NCBI GenBank assembly: GCA_036435485.1
Contig: CM071595.1
Span: forward strand, 2,914,001-2,978,000
Length of the DNA: 64,000 nt
Source: Saposhnikovia divaricata
Taxonomy: Eukaryota > Streptophyta > Magnoliopsida > Apiales > Apiaceae
Reading direction: 5' to 3'
In this document: one piece after another, positions 61,146 through 64,000 of the stretch
Numbering within the stretch: the first letter of the stretch is position 1
Layout: each line of letters begins with the position of its first letter
Notes under the pieces: model-generated
Told to the model about the DNA's origin: nothing
Seen by the model: only the letters and a program-made list of their open reading frames with translations
Database searches by the model: none
Position numbers and translations under genes: made by a program

Positions 61146-64000
61146 TCAACGAAATTTGACGCAATTCAGACCTGAATCGGAGCTGATATGAACGAAACTC
61201 GGTTTTCGGATAATCCTCAAAGTGGTTAGTACACGGGATATTGTTAAAAATCAAGTCGGACAATTTTAAGGATATTTTTACATATTTTGTTCCAATGGGT
61301 TATTGGAATTCAACGAAATTTTATTGGACACAATTCAGACCTGAATCGGAGCTTATATGAACGAAACTCGGTTTTCGGATAATCCTCAAAGTGGTTAGTA
61401 CACGGGATATTGTTAAAAATCGAGTCGGACCATTTTAAGGATATTTTTACATATTTTGTTCCTATGGGTTATTGCAATTCAACGAAATTTTATTTGACAC
61501 AATTCAGACCTGAATCGGAGCTGATATAGTCAAAACTCGGTTTTCGGATAATCCTCAAAGTGGTTAGTACACGGGATATTGTTAAAAATCGAGTCGGACC
61601 ATTTTAAGGATATTTTTACATATTTTGTTCCTATGGGTTATTGCAATTCAACGAAATTTTATTTGACACAATTCAGACCTGAATCGGAGCTGATATAGTC
61701 AAAACTCGGTTTTCGGATAATCCTCAAAGTGGTTAGTACACGGGATATTGTTAAAAATCGAGTCGGACCATTTTAAGGATATTTTTACATATTTTGTTCC
61801 TATGGGTTATTGGAATTCAACGAAATTTTATTTGACGCAATTCAGACCTGAATCGGAGCTGATATGAACGAAACTCGGTTTTCGGATAATCCTCAAAGTG
61901 GTTAGTACACGGGATATTGTTAAAAATCGAGTCGGACCATTTTAAGGATATTTTTACATATTTTGTTCCTATGGGTTATTGGAATTCAACGAAATTTTAT
62001 TTGACACAATTCAGACCTGAATCGGAGTTGATATAGTCAAAACTCGGTTTTTGGATAATCCTCAAAGGGGTTAGTACACGGGATATTGTTAAAAATCGAG
62101 TTGGACCATTTTGTGGATATTTTTACATATTTTGTTCCAATGGGTTATTGGAATTCAACGAAATTTTATTTGACACGATTCAGACCTGAATCGGAGCTGA
62201 TATGAACGAAACTCGGTTTTCGGATAATCCTCAAAGTGGTTAGTACACGGGATATTGTTAAAAATCAAGTCGGACAATTTTAAGGATATTTTTACATATT
62301 TTGTTCCTATGGGTTATTGGAATTCAACGAAATTTTATTGGACACAATTCAGACCTGAATCGGAGCTAATATAGTCAAAACTCGGTTTTTGGATAATCCT
62401 CAAAGGGGTTAGTACACGGGATATTGTTAAAAATCGAGTCGGACCATTTTGTGGATATTTTTACATATTTTGTTCCTATGGGTTATTGGAATTCAACAAA
62501 ATTTTATTTGACGCCGTTCGGACCGGAATCGGAGCTGATATGATCGAAACTCGGTTTTTGGATAATCCTCAAAGGGGTTAGTACACGGGATATTGTTAAA
62601 AATCGAGTCGGACCATTTTGTGGATATTTTTACATATTTTGTTCCTATGGGTTATTGGAATTCAACGAAATTTTATTTGACGCAGTTCGGACCGGAATCG
62701 TAGCTGATATGATCGAAACACAGTTTTCGGAAAATTCTCAAAGGGGTTAATACACGGGATATTGTTAAAAATCGGGTCGGACCAATTTATGGATATTTTT
62801 ACATATTTTGTTCCTATGGGTTATTGGAATTCAACGAAATTTTATTTGACACAATTCAGACCTGAATCGGAGCTGATATAGTCAAAACTCGGTTTTTGCA
62901 TAATCCTCAGAGGGGTTAGTACACGGGATATTGTTAAAAATCGAGTCGGACCATTTTGTGGATATTTTTACATATTTTGTTCCAATGGGTTATTGGAATT
63001 CAACGAAATTTGACGCAATTCAGACCTGAATCGGAGCTGATATGAACGAAACTCGGTTTTCGGATAATCCTCAAAGTGGTTAGTACACGGGATATTGTTA
63101 AAAATCAAGTCGGACAATTTTAAGGATATTTTTACATATTTTGTTCCAATGGGTTATTGGAATTCAACGAAATTTTATTGGACACAATTCAGACCTGAAT
63201 CGGAGCTGATATGAACGAAACTTGGTTTTCGGATAATCCTCAAAGTGGTTAGTACACGGGATATTGTTAAAAATCGAGTCGGACCATTTTAAGGATATTT
63301 TTACATATTTTGTTCCTATGGGTTATTGCAATTCAACGAAATTTTATTTGACACAATTCAGACCTGAATCGGAGCTGATATAGTCAAAACTCGGTTTTCG
63401 GATAATCCTCAAAGTGGTTAGTACACGGGATATTGTTAAAAATCGAGTCGGACCATTTTAAGGATATTTTTACATATTTTGTTCCTATGGGTTATTGCAA
63501 TTCAACGAAATTTTATTTGACACAATTCAGACCTGAATCGGAGCTGATATAGTCAAAACTCGGTTTTCGGATAATCCTCAAAGTGGTTAGTACACGGGAT
63601 ATTGTTAAAAATCGAGTCGGACCATTTTAAGGATATTTTTACATATTTTGTTCCTATGGGTTATTGGAATTCAACGAAATTTTATTTGACGCAATTCAGA
63701 CCTGAATCGGAGCTGATATGAACGAAACTCGGTTTTCGGATAATCCTCAAAGTGGTTAGTACACGGGATATTGTTAAAAATCGAGTCGGACCATTTTAAG
63801 GATATTTTTACATATTTTGTTCCTATGGGTTATTGGAATTCAACGAAATTTTATTTGACACAATTCAGACCTGAATCGGAGCTGATATAGTCAAAACTCG
63901 GTTTTTGGATAATCCTCAAAGGGGTTAGTACACGGGATATTGTTAAAAATCGAGTTGGACCATTTTGTAGATATTTTTACATATTTTGTTCCAATGGGTT
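61130..64000 (+). repeat. Terminal 1,854-bp (11-monomer) duplication
   Basis: GAAATTTGACGC at 61,156 and 63,010, and the rare CGAGTTGGACC near 62,098 and 63,952, are 1,854 bp apart, which is 11x169 minus the 5-bp deletion. The copies run about 61,130-62,146 and 62,985 to the window end. Private changes include GGAGCTTATATGAAC near 61,350 and ACTTGGTTTTCGG near 63,219. Between them lies a D-containing segment (62,719) whose usual D cassette is replaced by a plain A monomer. The window ends inside a monomer at CCAATGGGTT. Confidence 0.82.

Larger units (their letters stand above)
1..64000. repeat. 169-bp AT-rich satellite array filling the window
   Basis: The same unit recurs about every 169 bp from the first to the last base, roughly 379 copies by length. 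One forward monomer runs from GAGTCGGACC through TTCCTATGGGTTATTGG, GACCTGAATCGGAGC and GGATAATCCTC to GTTAAAAATC. By hand count it has 59 G+C in 169 bases, about 35%. Nearly every copy carries one EcoRI site (GAATTC), so EcoRI should give a 169-bp ladder; sites are lost in copies with CAATTC, GAATTT or GTATTCC. Because 169 is 3x56+1, any reading frame shifts at each monomer and soon meets a stop, which fits non-coding DNA. I found no stretch over 300 bp that is not satellite. Unit length close to one nucleosome plus linker is typical of centromeric or heterochromatic satellites; that role is inference. Species and family are not recognised. Confidence 0.97.
24735..64000 (+). repeat. Right arm: about 232 monomers in forward orientation
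   Basis: All monomers read on the plus strand as CCTATGGGTTATTGG, GGAGCTGATATGAAC or its ATAGTC/ATGATC variants, GGATAATCCTC and TAGTACACGGG. The A, B, C and D classes of the left arm all recur, so both arms derive from one ancestral array. The higher-order order is less regular than on the left: large recent block duplications dominate. No reverse-oriented monomer was seen up to position 64,000, where the window ends inside a monomer. Confidence 0.96.

Noticed and set aside
1..64000. CRISPR-like array, because of regular repeats
   Set aside because: There are no unique spacers: the whole 169-bp unit repeats, and variation is spread along it. This is tandem satellite.
1..64000. CENP-B box in the monomer
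   Set aside because: Around TAGTACACGGG the ANNCGGG half matches, but the TTCG half reads TGGT on the same strand. The TTCGGACCGGAATCGG stretch in B and D also lacks the required A and CGGG.
1..64000. Transposon or retroelement insertion
   Set aside because: I saw no long terminal repeats, target duplications, coding domains or breaks in the monomer phase other than small indels and the single inversion.
1..64000. Naming the species or satellite family
   Set aside because: The monomer does not match any satellite I can recall with certainty. A database search with one monomer would decide it; I could not run one.

Overview
The whole 64 kb is satellite DNA: one AT-rich (about 35% GC, counted by hand on one monomer) repeat of about 169 bp, running without interruption, roughly 379 copies by length. 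I see no protein gene, RNA gene, transposon, telomere repeat, CRISPR array or unique-sequence island. The few open frames are by-products of the repeat and need TTG starts where I checked them. A homogeneous nucleosome-sized satellite with higher-order repeats (HORs) points to eukaryotic centromeric, pericentromeric or other heterochromatic DNA. A plant or an invertebrate would both fit; I cannot name the species or the satellite family from sequence alone.

The array has two head-to-head arms. From 1 to 24,734 monomers read on the minus strand (by my convention that the forward monomer contains CCTATGGGTTATTGGAATTC). At 24,734/24,735 the orientation flips, and from there to 64,000 all monomers read on the plus strand. 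This is the only orientation switch I found.

Monomers fall into diagnostic classes, given here in forward reading. A has ATAGTCAAAACTCGG, TTTTTGG and GGGGTTAG. B has AACAAAATTTT, GCCGTTCGGACCGG and ATGATCG. C has ATGAACG, TTTTCGG and GTGGTTAG. D has CGTAGCTG, ACACAGTTTTCGG or GAAAATCGAG, and AGAATTTTCC or its complement. The classes are arranged in HORs that change along the window. Zone 1 (1 to about 12,655) is a five-monomer HOR of about 844 bp with three-monomer deletion derivatives of about 506 bp and B-rich inserts. Zone 2 (about 12,656-19,786) is a D-B-A-C-A pentamer of about 844 bp nested in longer 1,857 and 1,795 bp periods. Zone 3 (about 19,787-24,734) is mainly a B-A-C trimer of 507 bp. 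The right arm is a mosaic of block duplications with periods of 1,689, 3,887, 1,179, 1,012, 1,690, 2,191 and 1,854 bp, plus non-adjacent copies 4.7, 12.3 and 16.0 kb apart.

Nothing here forms a pathway. The biology is array evolution: unequal exchange, block amplification, small deletions, chimeric monomers and one inversion. Periods were worked out from positions of rare variants read by eye; block boundaries are good to roughly 10-50 bp, and percent identities were not computed.
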